Part shown: positions 1 to 9,614 of the stretch, one piece after another
How positions within the stretch are numbered: the first letter of the stretch is position 1
Layout: each line of letters starts with the position of its first letter
Source of the DNA: RPQJ01 sp963731105
GTDB lineage: Bacteria > Pseudomonadota > Gammaproteobacteria > Steroidobacterales > Steroidobacteraceae
DNA: 64,000 nucleotides
NCBI GenBank assembly: GCA_963731105.1
Contig: CAVSUM010000023.1
Location: 35,032-99,031 of the forward strand
Direction: 5' to 3'
Notes under the pieces: generated by a model
The model's database searches: none
The model's input: the letters and a program-made list of their open reading frames with translations, nothing else
Told to the model about the DNA's origin: nothing
Translations under genes and position numbers: made by a program

Positions 1-1035
1 CTGTCGTGCGTCGGCGCCTACGTGCTCAACCAGGCGACCGGCGAGACCATCCGCTGCTTCGCGCGCGCCACGGTGCTCGCCACCGGCGGTCTCGGCCAGA
101 TTTTCCTGCGCACCACCAACCCGGTCGGCTCGCGCGGCGACGGCCTGGCCATGGCGTACCGCGCCGGCGCGCGCGTCATCAATACCGAGTACGTGCAGTT
201 CCACCCGACTGCGTTCTACCACCGCAACGCGCCCCATTTCCTGATCACCGAGGCGGTGCGGGGCGCGGGCGCGCGGCTGGTGGACGAGCGCGGCACGCCG
301 TTCATGGAGCGCTACGACCCCGAGTGGAAGGACCTCGCGCCGCGCGACGTGGTCGCGCGCAGCATCCACTCCGAGATCCTGAAGCGCGGCGTGTCGAACG
401 TGTACCTCGACCTGCGCTCCTACATCCCGGCCGAGCGCATCCGCGCCGAGTTCCCGGGCATGGTGCAGGGTTGCCTCGAATACGGCATCGACATCACGCG
501 CGACCTGCTGCCGGTGGTCCCTGCCGCGCACTACTCGTGCGGCGGCGTGTGGGTGGACGAGCACGGCCGCAGCACCATGCAGCGCCTGTATGCGGTGGGC
601 GAGGTGTCCTGCACCGGCCTGCACGGCGCCAACCGCCTCGCCAGCACCTCGCTGCTCGAGGGGCTGGTGTGGGGGCATCGCGCGGCCGGGCACATCACCG
701 CCGAGCTGGGTGCGCACGACGGCGTGCGCTTCGACGACATCCCGGCGTGGCTGCCGACGGGCCGCGAGGTGCCGGACCCGGCGCTGGTCGCGCAGGACAT
801 GGGCTCGATCAAGCACATCATGTGGAACTACGTGGGCCTGGTGCGCACCACGCCGCGCCTGGCGCGCGCCATCCAGGACCTGCGCAACCTCGAGGTCGAG
901 ATCGAGCGCTTCTACCGCGCGGCCGCGCTCACCGACGAGCTGCTCGGCCTGCGCAATGCGGTGCGCGTGGCGCTGATCGTCACGCTCGCGGCGTGGGAAA
1001 ACCCCGACAGCCGCGGCGCGCACTACCGCGAGTAA
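1..1035 (+). CDS. nadB: L-aspartate oxidase, C-terminal part (5' truncated by window edge)
   Basis: FAD-dependent oxidation of L-aspartate to iminoaspartate, the first step of de novo NAD synthesis, in the cytoplasm. The visible 344 codons cover the end of the FAD domain, the substrate (fumarate-reductase-like) domain with HPTAFYH, and the SCGG and GLHGANRLASTSLLEG signatures that are typical of NadB and carry FAD and dicarboxylate contacts. The C-terminal helical domain follows and ends in a normal stop. The N-terminal Rossmann nucleotide motif lies outside the window. SCGGV with HGANRLASTSLLEG favours NadB over succinate dehydrogenase SdhA. The neighbour on the opposite strand is unrelated, so no nad operon is visible here. 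Confidence 0.95.
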   Translation: MSCVGAYVLNQATGETIRCFARATVLATGGLGQIFLRTTNPVGSRGDGLAMAYRAGARVINTEYVQFHPTAFYHRNAPHFLITEAVRGAGARLVDERGTPFMERYDPEWKDLAPRDVVARSIHSEILKRGVSNVYLDLRSYIPAERIRAEFPGMVQGCLEYGIDITRDLLPVVPAAHYSCGGVWVDEHGRSTMQRLYAVGEVSCTGLHGANRLASTSLLEGLVWGHRAAGHITAELGAHDGVRFDDIPAWLPTGREVPDPALVAQDMGSIKHIMWNYVGLVRTTPRLARAIQDLRNLEVEIERFYRAAALTDELLGLRNAVRVALIVTLAAWENPDSRGAHYRE

Positions 1036-1065
1036 TGCGGCCCGCCGCCGTGGCGGGCACCGTGG

Positions 1066-1491
1066 TCACAGTACCCGCGCCAGCTCGCGCGCGGTGATCA
1101 TCGCCAGCGCCAGCGTGGCCAGCGCGAAAATGCTGAAGCGCACGATCACCCGGTTGATGGTGGCCTGCACCAGCGAGTGCACGACGCGCAGCAGCACGTA
1201 CGCCCACGCCAGCCGCAGCGACGTGGCGTCGCCGCCGCCCGTGAGTGCTGCGAAGAACATCACCGCGTAGAAGATCGTCGGCTGCTCGTGCAGGTGGTTG
1301 TAGTTGTCGGCCACCGAGCGCACGCCGGGCCGCAGCCGGTGCGCCCAGGTGCCCGGGTAGGCAGCGTCCTGCGGGTCGATGCCGGCGGCCTTCATGGCCG
1401 GAATGCGCGTGGCGTACATCCACACCCACATCACGAGCGTCCACGCGACCAGCGCGAGGACGGGCATCAGGAATTCAGTCGAAGTCGGCAC
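1066..1491 (-). CDS. MAPEG family membrane protein
   Basis: A 141-residue integral membrane protein with about four hydrophobic segments, the usual length and layout of the MAPEG superfamily (membrane-associated proteins in eicosanoid and glutathione metabolism). The central region with NHLHEQPTIFYAVMF and the following RVVHSLVQATIN segment match the conserved polar/aromatic motif (E-x-x-x-F and R-x-x-H) that builds the glutathione-binding face in eukaryotic members. Bacterial members are mostly of unknown substrate, so only the family is assigned. It is convergent with nadB (30 bp gap) and divergent from the glycosyltransferase-like gene. Confidence 0.8.
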   Translation of the reverse strand: MPTSTEFLMPVLALVAWTLVMWVWMYATRIPAMKAAGIDPQDAAYPGTWAHRLRPGVRSVADNYNHLHEQPTIFYAVMFFAALTGGGDATSLRLAWAYVLLRVVHSLVQATINRVIVRFSIFALATLALAMITARELARVL

Positions 1492-1586
1492 CTGGCAATC
1501 CCCCTGGCTCTTGCGGACCGCGCAAGGTTAGCAGTTCTGCGTCTTGACGCGGCGTGGCCCGGACGGATAACTATCGCCCCTGGCCC

Positions 1587-2655
1587 ATGATCGTCTCGAC
1601 CACCCTCACTGCCAGCAACGCCGGCATCATCGGCGGCGCGCTCGCCTCGGTCCTCGACCAGGTGGACCGCTGCCTGGTGATCGACACCGGCGCGCGCGAC
1701 GACACGCTCGAGGTGGCGCGCCGCGTGGCCGGCGACAAGCTGCTGGTGCGCGAATTCCCGTGGCGCAACGACTTCGCGGCGGCACGCAATTTCGCCCTCG
1801 AGGCAGCCCACGCCGCTGGCGGACAGTGGGCCGTCACGGTCGACACGGACGAGCGACTGCTGTTCGAGCGGGGATTCGACCTGCGTGCGGCACTGGCGGC
1901 TGCGCGCGAGAACGTGTTGCTGGTGAGCGACGAGGGCGGGATCTACGCCAAGGAACGCATCGTGCGCCTGCCGGCGGCCGTGCGCTGGACCGGGCCGACG
2001 CACGAGGCCCTCGGCGGCCAGCGGCCGGGAGAATCCGCGCGGCTCGACGGCCTGCGCTTCACCGAACTGCCCAAGGACGCCGACGCGTTGCGCCGCAAGT
2101 TCGAGCGCGACGTGGCGATCCTGCGCCGTCACACGAAGCAGCACGCGCGCGAGCCGCGCTGGCACTACTACCTGGGCGCGTCGCACGCCGACCTCGGCCA
2201 GCATGCGGCTGCCATCGACGCGTTTCGCACCTGCGCGTCGCTCGGCGGCTGGGCGGAGGAGGGCGCCTGGGCCTGCTTCCGCGCCGCCGAGAGTTGCTGC
2301 GCACTCGAGCGCTGGCAGGACGCGATCGACTTCTGCGCACGGGGGCTCGCGATCCGCCCGTCGACCGCGGAGCTCGCCTGGCTGGCGGGGCTGGCGGCGT
2401 ACCGGGCGAAACGCTACGAGGACGCCATCGCGTGGTCGAACATGGCGATCATCAACGGCCTGTACCAGGGTGCCGGGGCGAGTTTTCCGCGCATCGGCTT
2501 CCGCCAGCCGTCCGCGTTGTACGAGGGACCGTACGACGTGCTGCGCTGGACTTTCGCCGCGACCGGCAACGAAGCCGCGGCGGCCGAGGCCGCCCGCGAG
2601 GCCGAGGAAGCGAAACACGCTCGCGAGTCACCCGCGCCGCAAGAGCAGCGCCTGA
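1587..2655 (+). CDS. GT2-like glycosyltransferase with TPR tail; 3' end uncertain
   Basis: The N-terminus reads MIVSTTLTASN, followed by DTGARDDTLEVA and a DTDERL motif, the nucleotide-sugar and metal-binding signatures of a compact family 2 glycosyltransferase. From about residue 190 TPR-like helical pairs follow (WHYYLGASHADLGQHAAAI; KRYEDAIAWSNMAI), as in SunS-type or 'TPR-GT2' proteins. ATG 1587 is preferred; an in-frame GTG lies at 1554. The reading frame stays open to 3209, but the last 540 bases lie opposite the well-formed SRPBCC gene and read as unrelated low-complexity sequence. A +1 shift near 2630 would end the protein at 2655. The true C-terminus is therefore inferred. Substrate unknown. 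Confidence 0.6.
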
Positions 2656-2684
2656 ACCGACCGGCTTCCCGGCGGGTGCGCGGC

Positions 2685-3224
2685 TCAGTGCGTCCCGGCG
2701 TCGCGTGGTGCCGAGGCGAGCTGCGCGAACCCGCCGAACTGCTGCGCGATCACGGGATCGACACCGGCCGCGACCTTGTCGAGCTGGTGCGCGTCGTCGC
2801 CGCTCAGCCGGTAACTCACCACCGCCTCCGTGCCGCCGTCGCGCGGCGTGAGCCGCACCGTCAGCACGCCGGTCACCGCCATTTCCTGGAACGGACCCAG
2901 CGCACCGCGGATGCGCAGCAGGCGTCCCGGCAACGCCATGACCACCCGGCCGTGTTCCGCGCTGCCTTCGGCCCAGCGCTCGCAGAAGCAGCCGCCGGCC
3001 TCGGCAACGAGGCTCAGGTGCGTGGCGTCGCCCGACCACGTGTGGTCCTTCGGCCAGTAGCGCTCGGGGTGCACCAGCACTTCCCAGGCGGCCTGCGGCG
3101 GCGCACTGATCGTGAAGCGGTGCTCGATCAGCAGCGCTGCGGGCGTGGCCAGCTTCACTTCCGCCTGGCCGACCATCGGCAGCAGCGCGGCTGCGGCCAG
3201 CGCGATTGACTTGCGCATCTTCAT
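2685..3224 (-). CDS. Exported SRPBCC (START/polyketide-cyclase fold) protein
   Basis: 179 residues. A signal peptide (MKMRKSIALAAAALLPMVGQA) is followed by a single SRPBCC domain: HRFTISAPPQAAWEVLVHPERYWP at the start, the central beta-grip strands, and the C-terminal long helix (ASGVDPVIAQQFGGFAQLAS-like region). The fold makes a hydrophobic ligand pocket; the ligand is unknown. It is the last gene of a minus-strand series (DsbA-like isomerase, serine hydrolase, this gene) with a 37 bp gap upstream, so co-transcription is likely. Confidence 0.75.
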   Translation of the reverse strand: MKMRKSIALAAAALLPMVGQAEVKLATPAALLIEHRFTISAPPQAAWEVLVHPERYWPKDHTWSGDATHLSLVAEAGGCFCERWAEGSAEHGRVVMALPGRLLRIRGALGPFQEMAVTGVLTVRLTPRDGGTEAVVSYRLSGDDAHQLDKVAAGVDPVIAQQFGGFAQLASAPRDAGTH

Positions 3225-3261
3225 CTTTCCCCCCTGCAGTGTTGTTGTCGTGTACGTCGAT

Positions 3262-4590
3262 TCAGGTCATGCCGACTGCTTCGAGGTGCCGCTCCTGCTC
3301 GGTATCGCTCAGCCGCGGGCAGTGCCGCGACAGCCTGGCCAGCAGCAACAGCAGGTACGGCGCGTGCAGGCCGAGCAGCACCTTGCCGGTCGCGAGCATC
3401 GCCACCGCCGTGCCGCGCTCGGGGTCGGCCCAGACGAGATTGTTGGCGAAACCGAGGTGCCCGTACGCCTTCGACGTGTCCGGTCCGAACATGCCGAACG
3501 GGCTCGCCCCGAGCATCATGCCCGCCGAGTAGCGCAGCGGCAGCAGCAGGGAGCGGTCGATCTCGGGCTGGCCGACTTCGGCGACCGCGCGTCGGACGGT
3601 GAGCGGCTGGAACACGCGCCGGCCGCCGAGCTTGCCGCCGTCGAGCAGGCACTGGAAAAACCGCGAGCACTCGTCGGCGGTCGCCACGCCGTTGCCGGAC
3701 GGGATCACCGCGCGGTAGAAGCGCGGATCGTTCGACAGCGCCACCGCGTGCTCGAGCGTGGTGCCGATGGCGCGCTTCAGGTAGTGGTCGACGGGCGCAT
3801 CGATGCGGAAGCCGCAGGAGTAGTTGCGCGCCAGTCGCTGCAGCGTGCGGCCGCGGGCGCCGAAATCGAACGTCGCGAGCTGCATGGGCCCGCTGATGTG
3901 TTCGCGGAAGAAGCTGCGGAAGCCCTGTCCCGACACTTTCGCGACCAGGTCGGCAATGACGAAGCCGGCGGTGAGGGCGTGATAGGCGTGATGTTGCCCG
4001 GGCTTGTCGGGGGCGGTGCGGTAGATGAGGTCGAGAACCCGCTGCCGGTCGAGCAGCAGCTCGGCGATGTCGTCGCCGTCGGTCGGCACCGTGGGAATGC
4101 CGGCCTTGTGGCACAGCAGCTGGTAGATGGTGATGTCGCGCTTGCCGTTCTGGCCGAATGCCGGGACGTAGTGGCTCACCGGGTCGAGCAGGCTCAGCTG
4201 CTTGCGCTCGGAGAGCAGGTGCACCGCCATCGCGGCCATGGCCTTGCTCGCCGAGTACACGCACACCGGAGTGTCCGGCGTCATCGGCACCGGGTCCTTG
4301 CCGAGGTCGTCCGGTCCGTTGCCACGCGCATGTCCGATCGCGCGCTTCAGGACCACCCTGCCGTGCCGCCGCACCACCAGCGAGATGCCAGGGTGCATGC
4401 CGGTGGCGTACATGTTCTCGACGGCACGCCAGATGGCGGCGACCCCGTCGCGGGTCATGCCGGCGGATTCCGGGTCCTGCTCCTCGGCCGTGGCGATGCT
4501 GGTGACGCTGCCGAGGTCGCGAGGCACCTCTGCGCCGTCGACCACCAGGCGGCGGAGCGGACCAGGCAGGTGCCGGATGGCCGTCAGCAC
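3262..4590 (-). CDS. Serine hydrolase of the beta-lactamase class C/EstB family
   Basis: 442 residues. The nucleophile motif S-x-x-K is seen as YSASKAM near residue 110, and a tyrosine motif (YHALTAGFVIADLVAKV) near residue 200 fits the Y-x-[NA] of class C enzymes. No signal peptide is evident, which together with family size suggests a cytoplasmic EstB-like esterase or peptidase rather than a true beta-lactamase. The start is GTG at 4590, and its first codons overlap the stop of the DsbA-like gene by 7 bp, indicating translational coupling. Substrate not deducible. Confidence 0.85.
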   Translation of the reverse strand: MLTAIRHLPGPLRRLVVDGAEVPRDLGSVTSIATAEEQDPESAGMTRDGVAAIWRAVENMYATGMHPGISLVVRRHGRVVLKRAIGHARGNGPDDLGKDPVPMTPDTPVCVYSASKAMAAMAVHLLSERKQLSLLDPVSHYVPAFGQNGKRDITIYQLLCHKAGIPTVPTDGDDIAELLLDRQRVLDLIYRTAPDKPGQHHAYHALTAGFVIADLVAKVSGQGFRSFFREHISGPMQLATFDFGARGRTLQRLARNYSCGFRIDAPVDHYLKRAIGTTLEHAVALSNDPRFYRAVIPSGNGVATADECSRFFQCLLDGGKLGGRRVFQPLTVRRAVAEVGQPEIDRSLLLPLRYSAGMMLGASPFGMFGPDTSKAYGHLGFANNLVWADPERGTAVAMLATGKVLLGLHAPYLLLLLARLSRHCPRLSDTEQERHLEAVGMT

Positions 4591-5217
4591 GAGGTCTTCC
4601 CCTGCGCCGATTGCGCCTGGCGGCGGAGAACCGCTTCGCGCACCAGGCCGAGGCGATCGTTGCCGAAGTACATGTCGTCACCGCCGACGAACAGGGTGGG
4701 CGAGCCGAAGCCGCCGCGGGCGATCACCTCGTCGGTATTGGCCTTGAGCGCAGCCTTGATCTCAGGCGTGGCGATGCCGGCGAGGAAGCGCCCAGGATCG
4801 ACGCCGACGCGCTCGCACAGCGCGGCGAGCACGGTCGTCCTGCGAGATGTCCTCCTCGCGCGTCCAGTAGGCCTCGAACACTTCGGTGGCGAATGGCACC
4901 AGCTTGCCTTCCGGCTCGAGCAGCAGGCAGCCGCGCATCGCCTTGACGCTGTTGACCGGGAACACCGCCGGCGGAAAGTGGATGGTCAGCCCCGCCTGCC
5001 GTGCCCAGTCCTGCAGGTCCTTGATCAGATAGGCCTGCTTGGCCGGCACGCCGCGCTCGCGGAACTCGTATACGCTCGGGTTGACGGCATTGAAGATGCC
5101 GCCGACCAGCACCGGGCGCCAGCGCACCTCGACCCCCAGCTCGCGGGCGATCGGCTGCAGGTTGTGGAAGGCGAGCCACGTCCAGGGGCTCGAGCAGTCG
5201 AAAAAAAACTCTATCAT
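4584..5217 (-). CDS. DsbA-family 2-hydroxychromene-2-carboxylate isomerase-like protein (frame break)
   Basis: Thioredoxin-fold oxidoreductase of the HCCA isomerase/kappa-GST type. The N-terminal part starts MIEFFFDCSSPWTWLAF (catalytic Ser/Cys region SSPW) at ATG 5217 and runs to EEDISQDD. The C-terminal part (VLAALCERVGVD, ending GSPTLFVGGDDMYFGNDRLG) is in another frame. The join is near 4835 and needs a single-base correction; both halves are full-length and conserved, so this looks like a sequencing indel, not decay. Such enzymes isomerise aromatic ring-cleavage intermediates using glutathione; a GST gene diverges 39 bp away, consistent with glutathione-dependent chemistry. Confidence 0.8.
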
Positions 5218-5255
5218 CCTGGAATGTCCCGTCGTTCCCAGGTCGGATCGCAGCA

Positions 5256-5972
5256 ATGATAGACCTTTACACCGCCGCCACGCCCAACGGCCACAAGATC
5301 TCGATTGCGCTCGAGGAGCTGGCGCTGCCGTACACGGTGCACGCGCTCGACCTCGGCAAGGGCGAGCAGAAGCGGCCCGAGTTCCTGCGCATCAGCCCCA
5401 ACGGCCGCATCCCGGCGATCGTCGACCGCGAGGCCGGCGACTTCGCGGTGTTCGAGTCGGGCGCGATCCTGATCTATCTCGCCGAGAAGACCGGGCGCCT
5501 GATGCCGGCGGACGCCCGGGGCCGCTCGCTGGTCATCCAGTGGCTGATGTTCCAGATGGGCGGCATCGGGCCGATGATGGGCCAGGCCAACGTGTTCTTC
5601 CGCTACTTCCCCGAGAAGATCCAGCCCGCGATCGATCGCTACCACGGCGAGGTGCGGCGGCTGTTCGGCGTGCTGGACTCGCGGCTCGCGGAGCACGAGT
5701 ACCTGGCGGGCGACTACTCGATCGCCGACATCGCCAACTGGGCCTGGGTGCGCACGCACAAGTGGTCGGGCGTGGAGCTCGAGGGACTGCCACACCTCGA
5801 GCGCTGGGTGCGGCAGCTGGCGAGTCGGCCGGCCTGCCAGCGTGGCATCGACGTGCCGCCGCGGCCGCCGCGCCTCGAGAGCGGCAAGGGCACCGAGAAA
5901 TTCATCGAGGAAGCACGCAAGATGGTCGAGACCGGCCAGTCGAGCGCTCCCGACTGGCGGCGCCGGGGTTGA
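5256..5972 (+). CDS. Glutathione S-transferase, YfcG/Ure2p-like
   Basis: 238 residues with the N-terminal thioredoxin-like GSH domain (MIDLYTAATPNGHKISIALEE, then SPNGRIPAIVD and the cis-Pro/ESGAILIYLAEK glutathione-binding motif) and an all-helical C-terminal domain (YSIADIANWAW, the conserved N-capping box). TPNGHK places Thr/Asn at the active site as in the nu-class YfcG and YghU enzymes, which act as disulfide-bond reductases. It is divergent from the DsbA-like isomerase, with 38 bp between the starts, so a shared promoter region is likely. Confidence 0.92.
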   Translation: MIDLYTAATPNGHKISIALEELALPYTVHALDLGKGEQKRPEFLRISPNGRIPAIVDREAGDFAVFESGAILIYLAEKTGRLMPADARGRSLVIQWLMFQMGGIGPMMGQANVFFRYFPEKIQPAIDRYHGEVRRLFGVLDSRLAEHEYLAGDYSIADIANWAWVRTHKWSGVELEGLPHLERWVRQLASRPACQRGIDVPPRPPRLESGKGTEKFIEEARKMVETGQSSAPDWRRRG

Positions 5973-6067
5973 CCGGTAGCGTATCGCGGGGACTACGGAG
6001 CACGAGCGCGCGCGGTTTCGGCTAGCATCCCGGCCCCAGGAGCCGACGCTCGCGGAGGACTTCGACC

Positions 6068-7003
6068 ATGCGTTGCATCACGGCATTCAGGTTGGCTGCG
6101 CCGCTCGGCGCGTCGCTGCTCACGCTGGCGCTGGCCGGCTGTGGAGAGCAGGGTCCGCCCCCGGAGCGGCTGAAGCCTCCCGGACCGCCACCCACCCCGA
6201 CGCTCGAGCAGGTCCGGTCGGCGACGATCAACGGCGTGTTCGAGCAGGCGATCACGCTCGCCAACGGCAAGTACGAGGGCCAGCCCGCCGAGCCCGGCGC
6301 GGCTTCGCGCCCGACCGCGGTGCTGTGGGAGCCCACGTTCCACACCGCCGACCTCGACGGCGTCATCGGCAGCGAGGCGCTGGCGATGCTCAGTTCCAAC
6401 TCGGGCGGCTCCGGCGAGTTCGTGTCGCTGGCGGTGTTCGGGATGCGCGATGGCGCGTTCGCCAACGTTGCCACGGTGCCGGTCGGTGACCGCGTCAGGC
6501 TGCAGAGCCTGTGGCTCGAGCGCGGCAAGGTGATCATGGACGTGATCGAGCCCGGTCCGAACGATGCGGCCTGCTGCCCGACCCAGGTGAGCCGCAAGAC
6601 CTTCGGCTACGCCGACGGCACGTTCAAGCAGGTCTCGAGCGAAGTTCGCGGCATGCTCGCGCTCAGCATGCTGTCGGCCAACGAGTGGACGCTGGTCGAG
6701 ATCGACGGCCAGCCGCTGGCGGCGGACCTCGACCCGCCGCTGATCCATTTCGCGGACGACAAGCTGCGTGGCTTCGCCGGTTGCAACCGCTTCACGGCTC
6801 CTGTCAAGGAAACCAAGCCCGGCGAACTCGACATCGGCGCCCCCGGCGCGGAAAAGAAGGCCTGCCCGTCGCCGCAGATGGAGCTCGAGCAGAAATTCCT
6901 GGCGCAGCTCGATGCCGTGAACCGTTACGGCTACGTCGCCGGGCAGTTGGCGCTCACCTGGGCCGACGGTGACCGCGTCGGGACCTTGCTGTTCCGGAAG
7001 TAG
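6068..7003 (+). CDS. META-domain lipoprotein
   Basis: 311 residues. The N-terminus carries a lipoprotein signal with lipobox LAGC (MRCITAFRLAAPLGASLL...LALAGC), so it should be lipid-anchored in the envelope. Residues 200-310 form a META/HslJ-like domain (NEWTLVEIDGQPL, FAGCNRF, ACPSPQMELEQKFLAQL), the conserved G-C-N motif being typical of HslJ. The middle region (LWEPTFHTADLDGVIGSEALAML) is an unassigned periplasmic domain. A -10-like TAGCAT lies about 45 bp upstream. Its 3' end overlaps the 3' end of the convergent wax-ester synthase gene by 50 bp. Function unknown; HslJ relatives respond to envelope stress and novobiocin. Confidence 0.85.
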   Translation: MRCITAFRLAAPLGASLLTLALAGCGEQGPPPERLKPPGPPPTPTLEQVRSATINGVFEQAITLANGKYEGQPAEPGAASRPTAVLWEPTFHTADLDGVIGSEALAMLSSNSGGSGEFVSLAVFGMRDGAFANVATVPVGDRVRLQSLWLERGKVIMDVIEPGPNDAACCPTQVSRKTFGYADGTFKQVSSEVRGMLALSMLSANEWTLVEIDGQPLAADLDPPLIHFADDKLRGFAGCNRFTAPVKETKPGELDIGAPGAEKKACPSPQMELEQKFLAQLDAVNRYGYVAGQLALTWADGDRVGTLLFRK

Positions 7004-8372
7004 CCACGGCGCGCTCGAGCGCGTCGAAGGCCTCGGTCGTGTAGCGCGCCATGCTCTCGACCTCGGGCAGCGACGAGCCGTTCGCGGTGTAGCCGAACAC
7101 CATCTGGTCCGCGTAGGACATGAAGGTGATGTTGAGGCCGAGGCCGGCGATCAGCGTCGACACCGGGAAGAAAGTCTCGAGTCGCGCGCCGTTCAGATAG
7201 AGCGGCCGCTCCGGACCGCGCACGTTCGAGATCAGCATGTTGGCGGGCAGCAGGCCGAGCGCCTCCGGCTTGGCGATGGTCAGCGTCTCCGACAGTGCGA
7301 AGGCCATCACCGCGTAGGCATACGCCGCATCCTTGCCGAGACCCTTGAGCCGCGCCTTCTCGGCGCGGGTGCTGGCCTTGACCGTCTCGAGGCGGCGGCG
7401 GATCGGCGCCGACACCGGACCGAGCGGTGGCCAGATCGCCGAGACGTTGGTCGTCACCTGCTTCGCCTGCGGATCGTGCAGCGACACCGGGCAGATCGCG
7501 ACCAGCGGGTGGTCCGGCACGCGCCCTGCCGCGCGCAGGTAGCGATGGATGCCCGCATCGAGGATGCACAGTGCGACGTCGTTGAGCGTCGCGTCGGCGG
7601 CACGGGCCACGGCCTTCATGCGCCGCAGCGGCAGCCCGGTGTGCGCGATGGCGCGCGCGTTCCAGATCGGCTCGTTCATCGGCGTCTGCGGCGCGGTGAA
7701 TGCGCGCTTGCGTAGCGGCGAGTAGCCGAGCAGGCCCTCGAGCGCCTCTTCCGCGATCTGGAACGAGCTGCGCCCGACCGTGAGCGTCCTGCGCGCCAGC
7801 TTCTGCGCCTCGCGTTCGAGCGTCGCGCGCAGCCCGTGCGGTGCCGGTCGCGGACGCTGCGGGTGCTCGAGGCCGACCGTGGTCCGGATACGGCGGTCGC
7901 GCGGCGAATCGGCCAGCGAGCGGCGCAGGATCGCCATGCCGGATTCGCCGTCGACCAGCGCGTGGTGGACCTTGTGGTAGATGGCGAAGCGGCCGCCGGC
8001 GAGCCCCTCGATGACGTACATCTTCCAGCCCGGGCGATGGCGCTCGAGCATCGGGGCGTGCAGGTCGGCGATCAGCTCGTGCAGCTGCTGGTCGCTGCCC
8101 GGCGCCGGCAGCGCGAGGTGCAGCACGTGGTGGCGGGGGTCGATGTGCTCGACCTCCTGCCAGAGCGGCATCCCGGTCTTGCGGAACACCGGGATGCGGT
8201 TGAAGGGCGGCTGCGGTGCGGCGCGCCGATAAGCCTCGACGATTTCGCGCGCGGTATTGGCGCCGCCGCGCCGCGGTGGCTGGAAGATCAGCACCGACCC
8301 GACGTGGCGCGGGTTCTCCACGCTCTCCGTCAGGAAGAACATCAGGTCGAGCATCGGGATCGGCGTGGACAT
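6954..8372 (-). CDS. Wax ester synthase/diacylglycerol acyltransferase (WS/DGAT)
   Basis: 472 residues. It transfers an acyl chain from acyl-CoA to a fatty alcohol or diacylglycerol, forming storage wax esters or triacylglycerol at the membrane. The catalytic HHxxxDG motif is present (KVHHALVDGESG, near residue 135). The N-terminus (MLDLMFFLTESVENPRHVG) and the C-terminal SNVRGPERPLYLNGARL with SYADQMVFGYTAN block are standard for the family. It is the last gene of the MerR-reductase-diiron cluster, 31 bp after the diiron gene, so the modified acyl product of those enzymes may feed it (inference). Confidence 0.93.
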   Translation of the reverse strand: MSTPIPMLDLMFFLTESVENPRHVGSVLIFQPPRRGGANTAREIVEAYRRAAPQPPFNRIPVFRKTGMPLWQEVEHIDPRHHVLHLALPAPGSDQQLHELIADLHAPMLERHRPGWKMYVIEGLAGGRFAIYHKVHHALVDGESGMAILRRSLADSPRDRRIRTTVGLEHPQRPRPAPHGLRATLEREAQKLARRTLTVGRSSFQIAEEALEGLLGYSPLRKRAFTAPQTPMNEPIWNARAIAHTGLPLRRMKAVARAADATLNDVALCILDAGIHRYLRAAGRVPDHPLVAICPVSLHDPQAKQVTTNVSAIWPPLGPVSAPIRRRLETVKASTRAEKARLKGLGKDAAYAYAVMAFALSETLTIAKPEALGLLPANMLISNVRGPERPLYLNGARLETFFPVSTLIAGLGLNITFMSYADQMVFGYTANGSSLPEVESMARYTTEAFDALERAVATSGTARSRRGHRRPR

Positions 8373-8403
8373 GGTTCTCTCCCCGGTGTCCCCGCCGACC
8401 CGA

Positions 8404-9573
<1,170 letters not shown>

Positions 9574-9614
9574 GATCGTGTCCCCTTGCGTGTGTGTGGT
9601 CGGACGGGTCCGGC

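Noticed and set aside
1554..3209. A continuous 551-codon frame through the glycosyltransferase-like gene into the SRPBCC gene region
   Set aside because: The second half is opposite a well-formed gene and is low-complexity; a +1 shift near 2630 gives a natural stop at 2655.
3112..5259. Very long open frames antisense to real genes (also 13160-15286, 20781-22346, 23329-24966, 47472-49739, 59899-61626)
   Set aside because: They are the normal shadow of GC-rich codon use; they contain His/Arg/Ala-rich runs and no family motifs, and each lies opposite a recognised gene.
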